The notes under the pieces are model-generated. The model was not told the DNA's origin. It worked only from the letters and a program-made list of their open reading frames with translations, and did no database searches. Positions 34,804-43,859 of a DNA stretch of 64,000 nucleotides are shown here, piece after piece. The position numbers and the translations under genes were made by a program. The DNA is taken from positions 3,268,554-3,332,553 of the forward strand of contig JAVDKL010000001.1 in assembly GCA_030849965.1 (NCBI GenBank), given 5' to 3'. Numbering within the stretch: the stretch's first letter is position 1; each line of letters opens with the position of its first letter. The DNA comes from Schauerella fraxinea (GTDB taxonomy: Bacteria; Pseudomonadota; Gammaproteobacteria; Burkholderiales; Burkholderiaceae_B).

Positions 34804-36402
34804 ATGAGCAAGGTTGTCGGCACAGTAGTCGGCGTCGTCGTGGTCGCAGGGATCGCTTGGACAGGTGCAGCGTACTACACGGGCACCAAGGTTGAGAAAG
34901 AACTGATTGCCTCGATCGACAAAGCCAACGTCGAACTCGCGAAGGTGATGCCGGTGCCCGGCGTCAAATTCGCTCTGGCATCCTTCGAGCGTGGCGTGTT
35001 CTCTTCGGACGCACGCTACACCGCCACGTTGAGCCTGCCGGCTCAGGAAGGCAAGCCCGCTCCCGCGCCCATCGAGGTGCTGGTATCGGATCACATCGAA
35101 CACGGTCCGTTCCCCTGGTCGCGTCTGAAGACGGGCAAGCTGGCGCCGATGATGGCCACCAGCAATGCCAAGCTCGAGAAGAACGGCACGCTCGACGCCT
35201 GGTTCGTGGCGACGAAGGATGTGCCGCCGGTCTCGTCCACATTCAGCCTGGGCTACGGTGGTTCGTCCACGGGCGTCGTGCGCGTGGCGCCGGCCGAGTA
35301 TGCCGAAGGCGACAGCAAGCTGGCCTTTTCCGGTCTGGACATCAACGCCGACGTGGGCAAGAACGGCGAATCGGTCAAGGTCGCGGGCCTGATCGAGTCG
35401 ATTGTGGCCACGACCTTGAGCAAGGCCGACGGCAAGCCGCTGGCGTTGGACTTCAAGGGTGTGTCGTTCGATAGCGACATGACGAAGGGCATTGCCGATC
35501 TGTACCTGGGCAAATATTCGATGACGACCAAGTCGCTCACGATCGCCGAAGCACAGGACAAGCCGATGATCGTGCTGCGCGATCTCGTGCAGCGCGCGGA
35601 TCTGGGCGTGCAGAACGAGAAGTTGAACGTGATGGTTGGCTATGAAGTCGGCGGCGTCAACTACAAGGGCAAAGACGTAGGCGGTGGCCAGTTCGTCATG
35701 AAGGGCGGCAATCTCGATCCGGCAGCCCTGAAAACGCTGAACGATCTTTACCGCGACATGTACGTGCGCGCGCTCAAGAGCATGGGGTCCAAGGGCGAGG
35801 AAGAAATGCCCGAAATGACGCCCGAGCAAGCTCAGGCGATGCAGGGTGCGATGCTGGCGTTGTTGGCTGGCAACCCCACCTTGTCGATCGATCCGTTGCA
35901 GATCAAGACGTCCAAGGGTGAGAGCACGTTCAATCTGAATCTGAACCTGACCAAGCCGTCCGACAAGGCGACGTCGATCGACGCGATGATTCTCGAAACG
36001 ATCAAGACGCTCGACGCGAAGCTCGTCGTCTCCAAGGGCATGCTGGCGGAGATCTTCACGATCGCCGCCACGCAGGAAGGCGCCGATCCCGCGCAAGCCG
36101 CGCAAATGGCCACGATGCAGTCCGAACTCGTGGCTGGTATGGGCGCACAGGCCGGCGTGGTCAAGGTCGAAGGCGACAAGATCACATCGACGCTGAATTA
36201 CGCCGCTGGTCAGGTCGATTTCAACGGCAAGAAAATGCCGGTGGAAGAGTTCGCTGGCGAAGTCTTCAGCATGGTTCTCGGTTCCGGCAGTAACATGGGC
36301 CTCTCCGGTGGCGACATGGACGAAGAGGACGAGGAAGAAATGGAAGACGCGCCTGCTGACGAAGCCGTTCCGGCCGAACCCGCCACTCGGGTCAAGCCGT
36401 AA
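34804..36402 (+). CDS. YdgA-like DUF945 family protein
   Basis: A 532-residue protein with an N-terminal hydrophobic segment (residues 4-26, VVGTVVGVVVVAGIAWTGAAYYTG read as the span) that anchors or exports it, followed by YTGTKVEKELIASIDKAN, the usual DUF945 opening. The body is long and mostly beta-rich, and a final acidic stretch (DEEDEEEMEDAPADE, about 510-524) is probably disordered. DUF945 proteins are periplasmic-facing and of unknown function. AGGA lies 8 bp before the ATG. The stop overlaps the start of the lemA gene (TAATG). Confidence 0.82.
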   Translation: MSKVVGTVVGVVVVAGIAWTGAAYYTGTKVEKELIASIDKANVELAKVMPVPGVKFALASFERGVFSSDARYTATLSLPAQEGKPAPAPIEVLVSDHIEHGPFPWSRLKTGKLAPMMATSNAKLEKNGTLDAWFVATKDVPPVSSTFSLGYGGSSTGVVRVAPAEYAEGDSKLAFSGLDINADVGKNGESVKVAGLIESIVATTLSKADGKPLALDFKGVSFDSDMTKGIADLYLGKYSMTTKSLTIAEAQDKPMIVLRDLVQRADLGVQNEKLNVMVGYEVGGVNYKGKDVGGGQFVMKGGNLDPAALKTLNDLYRDMYVRALKSMGSKGEEEMPEMTPEQAQAMQGAMLALLAGNPTLSIDPLQIKTSKGESTFNLNLNLTKPSDKATSIDAMILETIKTLDAKLVVSKGMLAEIFTIAATQEGADPAQAAQMATMQSELVAGMGAQAGVVKVEGDKITSTLNYAAGQVDFNGKKMPVEEFAGEVFSMVLGSGSNMGLSGGDMDEEDEEEMEDAPADEAVPAEPATRVKP

Positions 36403-37082
36403 TGAGGGCCGCCCTGAGCGACCTGTTCTCGCGCAGTGTGGGCCGACTTGGCCGCCTCGTGGTCATGACGCTCGGGGTCACGCTGCTGGCAGGCTGTGGC
36501 TATAACGCCATGCAGGCCGGCGACGAGCAGGTGAAGGCGGCATGGTCGGAGGTGCTCAATCAGTATCAACGCCGCGCCGATCTGATTCCTGCGTTGGTCA
36601 AGTCGGTGGATGCCTACATGACCAACGAGCGCACAGTGCTCAAGGAAGTGACCGAGGCCCGCGCTCGCGTGGGCAGCGTGCAGATGAGCACCGACAACCT
36701 CGAAGATCCGCAAGCCATGGAACGCTTCCAGCAAGCGCAAGGCTCGCTGTCATCGGCGTTGTCGCGATTGTTGGTCGTGACCGAGAACTACCCTACGTTG
36801 AAGGCCGATGCGCTGTTCCGCGATCTGCAGGCTGAACTCGCCGGTACCGAAAACCGCATCGCGGTGGCACGCGGCCGGTATGTGCAGCAGGTGCAGGCCT
36901 ACAACACGCTCATCCGTCAGTTTCCGGGCGTGATCACGGCCAAGATCATGGGCTATGCGCCCAAGGCCAATTTCAGCGTCGAAAACGAAGCTGCAGTCTC
37001 GCGTGCGCCGGCGATCGAGTTCAGCAACACGCGCGGTGCAACGCCGCCTGCTGCGCCCGCTCCTGCGCCTGCAGCACGCTAG
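36402..37082 (+). CDS. lemA: LemA-family lipoprotein
   Basis: A 226-residue LemA protein. The N-terminus has a lipobox, LLAGC, with lipidated Cys32. The LemA domain is a helical bundle starting with the typical VKAAWSEVLNQYQRRADLIP, and contains LQAELAGTENRIAVARGRY and the end QFPGVITAKIMGYAPKANF, all canonical. A Pro/Ala-rich tail follows. LemA proteins are membrane-associated with unclear function, often paired with TPM-domain proteins as here. The gene overlaps the DUF945 stop by one base and precedes the TPM gene by 9 bp. Confidence 0.93.
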   Translation: MRAALSDLFSRSVGRLGRLVVMTLGVTLLAGCGYNAMQAGDEQVKAAWSEVLNQYQRRADLIPALVKSVDAYMTNERTVLKEVTEARARVGSVQMSTDNLEDPQAMERFQQAQGSLSSALSRLLVVTENYPTLKADALFRDLQAELAGTENRIAVARGRYVQQVQAYNTLIRQFPGVITAKIMGYAPKANFSVENEAAVSRAPAIEFSNTRGATPPAAPAPAPAAR

Positions 37083-37091
37083 GTTTCCACT

Positions 37092-38369
37092 ATGTCTGTG
37101 ATGATCTACTTTCGGCGAGCAGCGATGCTCGCCGTTTTGTTGGGGGCGACAACATTGGCGGCCGCTCCGGTGAGTGCGCAAGCACGCGCGCCCGGCGTCG
37201 ATGCCGATGCGCGGCATGTCTCTGACGTTGCCCATTCCGCCGATGCGATCAAGCGCGATCGAAGTCATGCTCGACCGGTGCTGTTGGCGGCCAGCGAACC
37301 TGCGCCCGGCTACATCACGATCAATCCGGCGCCGCCCGCTAACGTGCCCTCCGCTAACGTGCCGCCTGCGGTGCCGTCTTCGGCGGCGCCGCAGTCACCG
37401 CCACCCACCGGTGCCGGCACGCCGCAGACAGTGCCGTCCGGTGCGCCTGTGCCGGTCCCCGCGCCGCCATCGCCCGCACCTCGCACGCCATCTCCCGACA
37501 CCGGTGACGCCCCCGTGCCGGTTTTGCAGCAGCGGGTGACCGATCGCACGAATACGCTGGATGCCGCGGCGCGTGAGGCGCTGACCGCACAGTTGGCCGC
37601 CCTCGAAGCCCGCAAGGGCGCGCAAGTCGCGGTGCTGATCGTGCCGACGACCCAGCCGGAGTCCATCGAGCAATATGCAACGCGGGCATTCGAGCAGTGG
37701 AAGTTGGGCCGCAAGAATACCGACGACGGTGTGTTGCTCCTGGTGGCGAAGGACGATCGCACGTTGCGCATCGAGGTGGGATATGGCCTGGAAGGCGCGA
37801 TTCCGGATTCGCGCGCGTCGCAGATCATCAATGAACAGATCGTGCCGCGATTCGCGTCCGGCGATTTTGCCGGCGGCATTGCGGCCGGCGTAAAGAGCAT
37901 TGCAGCGTTGGTGGACGGCGAGCCGTTGCCCCCGCCGGCCTCGGCTTCGCGAGACACGTCCAACGACATCTCACTGAATCTCCCCACGTTGATGACGTCG
38001 CTTATCGTCGGCGTCATCATGGTTCTGGTGTTGCCCGCAATGGTGGGCGTGCTGGCCGTGGGCGCGGCAGCTTACACCGCCACAGGCATGCTCTGGGTAG
38101 CTGGCTTGGCCGTCGTACTGGCGTCAGTCCTGTCGTTGGTGCTTCACGCCTTGGGTATCAAGGGCGGGGGCAAGGGCGGCGGTGGCAAAGGGGGCGGCAA
38201 AGGCGGTGGCGGGGGCGGTGGTCGTCGCGCCGGCGCCATCCTGGGCGGCCTCGGCGGGCTGCGCGGCGGTTCGATGGGCGGCGGACGCAGCAGTGGCGGT
38301 GGATTCGGAGGCGGTTTCGGCGGTGGCGGCGGCCGCAGTGGCGGTGGCGGCGCGTCCGGGCGTTGGTAG
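37092..38369 (+). CDS. TPM-domain (YgcG-like) membrane protein
   Basis: A 425-residue protein: signal peptide (1-29), a Pro-rich region (about 70-140), a TPM phosphatase-like domain (about 145-275) with VTDRTNTLDAAARE, LGRKNTDDGVLLLVA and EVGYGLEGAIPD, two hydrophobic segments (about 295-355), and a Gly-rich tail (355-425) ending SGGGGASGRW. Except for the unusually long Pro-rich linker this is the standard YgcG layout. TPM domains in this family face the periplasm and accompany LemA, perhaps in membrane-protein upkeep; the exact role is unknown. Confidence 0.9.
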   Translation: MSVMIYFRRAAMLAVLLGATTLAAAPVSAQARAPGVDADARHVSDVAHSADAIKRDRSHARPVLLAASEPAPGYITINPAPPANVPSANVPPAVPSSAAPQSPPPTGAGTPQTVPSGAPVPVPAPPSPAPRTPSPDTGDAPVPVLQQRVTDRTNTLDAAAREALTAQLAALEARKGAQVAVLIVPTTQPESIEQYATRAFEQWKLGRKNTDDGVLLLVAKDDRTLRIEVGYGLEGAIPDSRASQIINEQIVPRFASGDFAGGIAAGVKSIAALVDGEPLPPPASASRDTSNDISLNLPTLMTSLIVGVIMVLVLPAMVGVLAVGAAAYTATGMLWVAGLAVVLASVLSLVLHALGIKGGGKGGGGKGGGKGGGGGGGRRAGAILGGLGGLRGGSMGGGRSSGGGFGGGFGGGGGRSGGGGASGRW

Positions 38370-38434
38370 GGTCTGTTGGCTGGCAACGGCCATGCACGAA
38401 CACGTTCCGCCCGGTCCTTAATCCGCTTCGATCC

Positions 38435-39835
38435 TCAATCCTCGCGCGCCAGATCCTCGGCCAGCTGCTTCACGACCGTCTTGCGTCGGGCGTCATCATC
38501 ATGACCCGGCGCCAGCGCCGACCATTCCGGCCGGCTGCGTGCTTCCTTCAAGCCATCAGGGAGCGCCGCCTTGCGCCATTTTTCATCCTGCGCCGCCACT
38601 AATTGCAGGGGGGCGGTCGCCGCATGGCCGCGGCGTTCGAGCGCTTGAATCAGTGTGCGCTGGCGCAACGCCAGCACGCGCAGCACGGCATCGTCCACGC
38701 TCAGCTCACGGTAGCCGCGCACGCGGCCTGCCAGGCGCTTGCCGAAGCGTTCCACGCCTTGCCACATCCCACCGGCAGCCGCGCCGATCAGCATGCCGGT
38801 GCCCAGGCTCAGGCCTGCCGTCAAGACGTCCACGGCCGCGCCCGCCATGGCGCCGGCCGCCACGCCGGCACCCAATTGCACGCCCATGTCCTTGAGCGTT
38901 TGGGGGTGAAACAGATCCATGCCCCAGCGCGTGCCTTCCAACGGCAGGTGCTCGGCAGCGTAATCCTCTCGGCTGAAGTTGTAGAGCGCGAGCAACGCGT
39001 CGATGCCGCTTTGCTCGCGCACCCGCACGCTTGTCTGCAACCGCTCGGCGCTGGCAGCCAACGCCGCTGCGTCGTTACCGCTTTGCATATGGAGCGCGGC
39101 CACGTCGACCAGCACCTCGGCGCCCACGCGGTAAGCAGCCTCGCGCCGATCGCGGCGCTGCTGGGCCAGGTCTTCGGCCAATCGCCGCAGCAGTTCGGCC
39201 TCGCGATCCAGCAGGAGTGCCAGCCGGGCGTAAAGCTGCGCTTCGCCGTCGAGCGCCGGCAACACGGTATCGAACTCGGCCGTGGCATGCAGGCCCAGGC
39301 GCGACATGGCGTCGCGCCATTCGGCCACGCGATGGTTGGGCGCGTTGACGAAATTGAGCACCGGCAGAAGCGGCCGGCCGCAGGCATTGAGAATGTCGAG
39401 TTCGTCACGATGCTTGGCCAGTACCGGATCGCGCGCATCGATCACATACAGTGCCGCGTCGCTGTCGAGCATGCGTGACAACACCCGGCCTTCCTGTTCG
39501 AACCGGCCGCGCGCTTCGGGCGTGTCGAGAAAGCGCCGAATCCGGGCAGGGCCATCGAGCCGCTCGTCGCGTGCCAGATCGTCCAGATACTCGAGTAATG
39601 CGATGCTGTCTTCAATGCCGGGCGTGTCGTACCAGGCGATCGCCGGCTTGCCGTCCAGCAGCAGCCGCGCGCCTTCCACATGCCGGGTCGTGCCTGGCCG
39701 GTCGGCCACCACGCCAAAGCGGCTGTTGCGTGTGAGGGTGCGCAGCAGTGATGTCTTGCCGGTGTTGGTGTGCCCCACAACGGCAATGCGAATCGGGGCG
39801 TCGGGAAGCACCGCGGTCAGATCAGGCATCGACAT
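38435..39835 (-). CDS. Era-like GTPase with DUF3482 domain
   Basis: A 466-residue protein. Residues 10-165 are an Era-type G domain with P-loop VVGHTNTGKTSLLRTL, G3 AWYDTPGIED and NFVNAPNHR near the G4 position. The remainder matches DUF3482, with a Gly/Ala-rich hydrophobic segment around residues 345-390 (GVAAGAMAGAAVDVLTAGLS and GMLIGAAAGGMW) that could insert into membrane. It overlaps the end of the DUF2868 gene by 14 bp when started at 39835 (an ATG at 39829 is also possible), so the pair is translationally coupled. Function is unknown. Confidence 0.88.
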   Translation of the reverse strand: MSMPDLTAVLPDAPIRIAVVGHTNTGKTSLLRTLTRNSRFGVVADRPGTTRHVEGARLLLDGKPAIAWYDTPGIEDSIALLEYLDDLARDERLDGPARIRRFLDTPEARGRFEQEGRVLSRMLDSDAALYVIDARDPVLAKHRDELDILNACGRPLLPVLNFVNAPNHRVAEWRDAMSRLGLHATAEFDTVLPALDGEAQLYARLALLLDREAELLRRLAEDLAQQRRDRREAAYRVGAEVLVDVAALHMQSGNDAAALAASAERLQTSVRVREQSGIDALLALYNFSREDYAAEHLPLEGTRWGMDLFHPQTLKDMGVQLGAGVAAGAMAGAAVDVLTAGLSLGTGMLIGAAAGGMWQGVERFGKRLAGRVRGYRELSVDDAVLRVLALRQRTLIQALERRGHAATAPLQLVAAQDEKWRKAALPDGLKEARSRPEWSALAPGHDDDARRKTVVKQLAEDLARED

Positions 39836-41237
39836 GCGCAGTCTCCAACCAGCGGGTGGCGTCGCTGGCGTCGACGACGATGGCCTCGCCGTCCAGTCCC
39901 GCATCGCGCAAGGTGTCGATCCACGCCTGGCGCCGCGGTGCCGCATCGGACGGCAACAGCCATACGGCGGTATGCGCGGCGTGTTTGGCCAACGAGGCGA
40001 TGAGCGACAGTGTGCCCCGATCTGGCGTTTGGCGGGCGTCGCAGGCGATCAACAAGCGCGCGGCGGGCGCACGCGCCAGGGTGTCGAGCATGCGATTGCG
40101 ATCCTGGCGTGTATCGAGCGCGCCGCCGTCGTGCACAGTGGCCGGAAACGGCGCCGGAGGCCACGGTATATCGGCGGGTACTTCGATCGCGACGACGACA
40201 GTCCGGCCACCGAGATCGGCCGTTCGATGAACGGCCGTGTGGGCATCGATCGGTGTCACCGTGGCAGCGTCGGCCGGTCGATCGATTCCGATGGTTTCCG
40301 CGCGCGGCAGCAGCTTGTCATGCAGTCCGGCGTAGCCCGGCAAAGTGAGGTCCAGCGCCGGTTGCCGCATGCCGCGCAGTGCCACAAGCGCGCAGCCCAG
40401 CAATGCCATCAATCGCGGCAGCACGCCGTAGACCGCAACGGTGCCCATCAGCCAGACCGACCACTGAATCTGCGCCTGCACGGGCAATGCTTGCGTGCCG
40501 TCGCTGGCGCGCACGAACGCCGTATCGGGCAGGTTGAAGCCGAACTGGGCCGGCAACCAGCCAATGGCGCGCGTCAGGGCGACGAAGGTATCGGGCGCCA
40601 GCAATGTGGTCGCCCAAATGAACCGGTAGCTCGCGGTGGACAGCACCACCAGCAACGTAATCAACGCCACGGTGAGCGCGGTAAACCAGATGGCGTGCGT
40701 GACGGCACCGAGCAGGGCGCGCAAGGCGCCGCGCTGCGCGAGCAGATTGAACAACGCATGCGGCACCAATGCCGCGTCGGGCCCACGCGCAAACTTGCGG
40801 CTGAGCCACAACCAGACGCGGCCCAAGCCCCCTGCGCCATCGGGTGCGCGGATAAAAAAGCTCAGCAGCCACAGCACGCCCATGACCACGTGCAAGCCCA
40901 GCAACGCGCCCAGCGCCCACAGGATATTCACGGCCCGTGTGCCGTCGCCCAATGCGCCCAGCGCAGTGAATGCGCCGGTCATCGCAGCCAGCAACAGCAA
41001 CCCCATCAACGCGGCGAGCGCGCCCTGGCGCCAGCGCTCGATCATGCGCGGCAGTGGCGTCACCACCGCCAACGCTTGAGCGCGCAGCAATATGCGTTGT
41101 TCGAAATCGTCCGGCCCTTGGCGCGCGGCGCGCACAGCGTCGGCGTCCATGAGTGGACCCCAATGCGCCTCGCGCAAACGGATGGCCTCAGCCAGCCAAT
41201 AGTCGCGCAACGGCGCTTTATGGTGGGGGGCGGTCAT
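39822..41237 (-). CDS. DUF2868 membrane protein, partner of the DUF3482 GTPase
   Basis: A 471-residue inner-membrane protein of the DUF2868 family. After a soluble start (RDYWLAEAIRLREAHWGP) there are four to five spans (about residues 70-90, 105-128, 180-205, 265-290). The C-terminal 180 residues look like a soluble Rossmann-type domain (RTVVVAIEVP, ARLLIACDARQTPDRG, GEAIVVDASDA). It is nearly always encoded with a DUF3482 GTPase, and here the two genes overlap. No function has been established; a membrane receptor for the GTPase is a reasonable guess. Confidence 0.85.
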   Translation of the reverse strand: MTAPHHKAPLRDYWLAEAIRLREAHWGPLMDADAVRAARQGPDDFEQRILLRAQALAVVTPLPRMIERWRQGALAALMGLLLLAAMTGAFTALGALGDGTRAVNILWALGALLGLHVVMGVLWLLSFFIRAPDGAGGLGRVWLWLSRKFARGPDAALVPHALFNLLAQRGALRALLGAVTHAIWFTALTVALITLLVVLSTASYRFIWATTLLAPDTFVALTRAIGWLPAQFGFNLPDTAFVRASDGTQALPVQAQIQWSVWLMGTVAVYGVLPRLMALLGCALVALRGMRQPALDLTLPGYAGLHDKLLPRAETIGIDRPADAATVTPIDAHTAVHRTADLGGRTVVVAIEVPADIPWPPAPFPATVHDGGALDTRQDRNRMLDTLARAPAARLLIACDARQTPDRGTLSLIASLAKHAAHTAVWLLPSDAAPRRQAWIDTLRDAGLDGEAIVVDASDATRWLETAHVDA

Positions 41238-41579
41238 GCTGAGGTCGCTGGAAGAAACAGGTTGAACATACGGGAAGCGGTGTCACCGGTGGAGTGGCAT
41301 TGTAGAGGGCGAGGGGGGTAGGGACGGCGTCAAAGGGAGGGCACATATTGTCCTAATACTTATCTCATCCACTCAGCCGAATCTCCCTATTTCGACACCC
41401 GCAAGACCTGCACATTGCGATTTAGGATGCCGCCTCGCCGTAGTGCGTCGGGGCGATTCCGGCCAACTTGGCGTCAGGATACTTTATGTCACAGCGCGCC
41501 AGAGAGCGCAAAACCAGACCCCTCATACGTTTCACCCCATTTGCTGCCCTGAAGGGCACACCCCCGCGGGAGATTTGCC
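41238..41579. other. divergent intergenic region, no gene seen
   Basis: These 342 bp separate the divergent DUF2868 and PhyH genes. The stretch around 41340-41400 is locally AT-richer than its surroundings, as expected for promoters, but I cannot define clear hexamers. A GGGAG ribosome site for the downstream gene lies at 41568-41572. Confidence 0.5.
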
Positions 41580-42527
41580 ATGTCCCTTACAGCGTTGTTG
41601 CGCACGAGTTCTGCCCGACCGGAAGAAATGCTGATTTCGCCGCTGGCGGAAAGCACCTACCGTTCCCAAGGCTACGTCGCGCTGGGTTCGCTTTGCCCGC
41701 CCGACGAGGTGGCCATGATTCGTAGCACGCTGCTCAAAATGTTCGAGCAGCGCACAGGCTACGACGAAGGCGCCCAATACGATTTCGCACAACGCGACGA
41801 AGCAGGCAAACCCGCGTCGTTCCCGAGTCTGCACGATCCCAGCCACTACGCACCTGAGCTCACGCAAACGCAATTCTTCGCGCGGGCGACTGCTGTGGCG
41901 CGCCAGCTCCTCGGCGAAGATGCCGCGTGCTATGGCGAACACGCATTGCTCAAGCCGGCACGCGTGGGTCCGCCCACGCCGTGGCATCAGGACGAGGCAT
42001 TCCGCTCGCCCGATTTCGAATACCGCGAGCTCAGCATCTGGCTGGCTTTGCAGCCCGTGACGGAAGAAAGCGGTTGCATGCAGTTCATCTCGGGATCGCA
42101 AGTGGGTCCGGTGCTCGAACATCAATCGCCCGGTGGCGACAAAACCCTGCACCCGCTGGAGTGCATCGGCGACTTCGACCGTAGCCAAGCGACTCCGGTC
42201 CCGTTGCAAGCCGGCGACTGCACGGTGCACGACATGCGCACGTTGCACCACACGGGGCCCAACACGTCCGATTCGACGCGTCTGGCCTACATCCTGATCT
42301 TCAACGTGCCGCCCGTGTACAAGCCCGGTCTGCGCACGTTCCCGTGGCTCATTGGCCGCCGCACCGATAGCCAGAACCGCAAGAAGGTCTGGCATCGTCA
42401 AGGCGGATGGATGGTCGAAGTGAAGCGCCGCTTGCCGCGTGCGCGTCTCACCAGCGGCCGCTGGCTCTCATGGGCGTTCATTCGCGCATGGAGCAAACTG
42501 TTCAGCCGAGGCCGCACGCAGCAGTAG
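41580..42527 (+). CDS. phytanoyl-CoA dioxygenase (PhyH) family protein
   Basis: A 315-residue Fe(II)/2-oxoglutarate dioxygenase. The iron triad is His136 and Asp138 (PTPWHQDEAF) and His224 (LHHTGPN), with Arg234 (DSTRLAY) ten residues later as the 2-oxoglutarate anchor. The double-stranded beta-helix core spans about residues 110-245; the C-terminal 70 residues are basic and not part of the fold. PhyH enzymes hydroxylate very different substrates, including lipids, ectoine and secondary metabolites, and nothing nearby indicates which applies here. It is followed by a terminator. Confidence 0.87.
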   Translation: MSLTALLRTSSARPEEMLISPLAESTYRSQGYVALGSLCPPDEVAMIRSTLLKMFEQRTGYDEGAQYDFAQRDEAGKPASFPSLHDPSHYAPELTQTQFFARATAVARQLLGEDAACYGEHALLKPARVGPPTPWHQDEAFRSPDFEYRELSIWLALQPVTEESGCMQFISGSQVGPVLEHQSPGGDKTLHPLECIGDFDRSQATPVPLQAGDCTVHDMRTLHHTGPNTSDSTRLAYILIFNVPPVYKPGLRTFPWLIGRRTDSQNRKKVWHRQGGWMVEVKRRLPRARLTSGRWLSWAFIRAWSKLFSRGRTQQ

Positions 42528-42555
42528 GGCTTTAACGCCTGCGCGGGGCTGAATG

Positions 42556-42588
42556 AAAGACGGCACAGTCCCTCCTGTGTCGTCTTTT
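42556..42588 (+). terminator. terminator after the PhyH gene
   Basis: AAAGACGGCACAG pairs with CTGTGTCGTCTTT around a 6-nt loop (13 bp including one G-T pair), ending in TTTT. It begins 29 bp after the stop. Confidence 0.85.
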
Positions 42589-42781
42589 GTCGTTATTGGG
42601 CAGGGGCGTGGATTCGTGCCTGGCTCAAGGTGCCTGGCTGAAGGTGGCAGCTGAAGGCGCTGAGCGTGTCGCGATTTGCACGAGCGCGGCGGCAATCTGT
42701 CGAGCGCGCGCCGCTCCGCTTGCCAATGCGAAGGGCACTCAGCCTTCGGCTGTGTCATGCCAATGGCGATACACTCGTTTT

Positions 42782-43690
42782 ATGAAACCGTCGCCAGCCC
42801 TGTTCCGCCGTCTTGCAGCTTCTTGGCCCGCTGCGTCCAGCCTTGCGGCGCTCCTGCCTGCCTTGCTTGCGAGCGCGGTACTCGCGCCGGCGGCGGCGCT
42901 TGCCGCGAACGTCATCCATACCGAAGCGTCGGCGTTCTCGCCGGTCGTCGTGTACGAAAACGATAACCAGCGCTGCATGACGTTCGGCAGCGTTCAGGCG
43001 CTCGGTCGCCAGTCGTGCATCGACTTGACCGCGCCGCAACGCATGGTGTTCACCTACACGCCCATGATGATGAGTGCGCTGTTCGTGCAGCCTGCACCGC
43101 GCAACATCCTGATCGTGGGTCTGGGTGGCGGCACCTTGCCCAAAGCACTGGCCGAGGTGTTGCCTGAGGCCAATATCGACACCGTCGAAATCGATCCTGC
43201 GGTCGTCAACGTGGCGAAGCAATATTTCGGTTTTCGCACCGGGCCGCGGCAGCACATCATCACCGCCGACGGCCGCGCGTACATCGAAGCGGCGCTGCGC
43301 GAAGGCAAACGCTACGACATCGTCATGCTCGACGCGTTCGATATCGACTACATCCCCAAACACCTCATGACGCGCGAATTCGTGCAAACGGCGCGCCGGC
43401 TCTTGCCCCCTGGCGGCGTGTTGGCGGCGAACACCTTTACGTCCAGCGATCGCTACGACAGTGAATCGGTGACGTACGCGGATGTGTTCGGCACGTTCTT
43501 CAACTTGCGCGCCAACAACCGGGTGATTCTCGCGGTGAACGGCCCACTGCCTGACGATGCGCAACTGAACGCCAATGCCCAAGCCTGGGCGCCGAAACTC
43601 AGCGTCTACGGCATCGACGTCGCGGCGCAGTTGGCACGCTTCTCACGTCAAAGCGATTGGTCGACGACCGCGCAGGTATTGAAAGATTGA
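42782..43690 (+). CDS. exported spermidine-synthase-like methyltransferase-fold protein
   Basis: A 302-residue protein with a signal peptide (hydrophobic 21-41, ending AAALA/AN) followed by a spermidine-synthase-like Rossmann domain. The SAM/dcSAM loop is ILIVGLGGGTLPKAL (115-118 GGGT where classical SpeE has GGGDG) and the acidic strand end is VEIDPAVV (Asp138). The usual catalytic DxTDP segment reads LDAFDIDYIPK. An exported location and altered catalytic motifs make ordinary polyamine synthesis doubtful. I chose the ATG at 42782; the frame extends upstream without homology. No speD is adjacent. Confidence 0.78.
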   Translation: MKPSPALFRRLAASWPAASSLAALLPALLASAVLAPAAALAANVIHTEASAFSPVVVYENDNQRCMTFGSVQALGRQSCIDLTAPQRMVFTYTPMMMSALFVQPAPRNILIVGLGGGTLPKALAEVLPEANIDTVEIDPAVVNVAKQYFGFRTGPRQHIITADGRAYIEAALREGKRYDIVMLDAFDIDYIPKHLMTREFVQTARRLLPPGGVLAANTFTSSDRYDSESVTYADVFGTFFNLRANNRVILAVNGPLPDDAQLNANAQAWAPKLSVYGIDVAAQLARFSRQSDWSTTAQVLKD

Positions 43691-43704
43691 AGCCGGGGGG
43701 GGGA

Positions 43705-43780
43705 TGGTGCCGGAGAAAGGAATCGAACCCTCGACCTTCTCATTACAAGTGAGCTGCTCTACCAACTGAGCTACACCGGC
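43705..43780 (-). tRNA. tRNA-Thr (anticodon TGT)
   Basis: A 76-nt tRNA read from the minus strand. The acceptor begins GCCGGTG and ends CTCCGGC-A-CCA with the CCA encoded. The D stem is GCTC/GAGC, the anticodon loop CTTGTAA gives TGT (reads ACA), and the T arm contains GGTTCGATTCC. Two mismatches appear, T6-T67 in the acceptor stem and G27-A43 in the anticodon stem; the remaining pairs hold. Confidence 0.95.
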
Positions 43781-43859
43781 ACGATGCTCGCACACAGAAC
43801 GTGGCGAGCGGGGGACTGAATTGTAGTGAATCTGGGCGGATTGTCCACCCAGATTCGGT

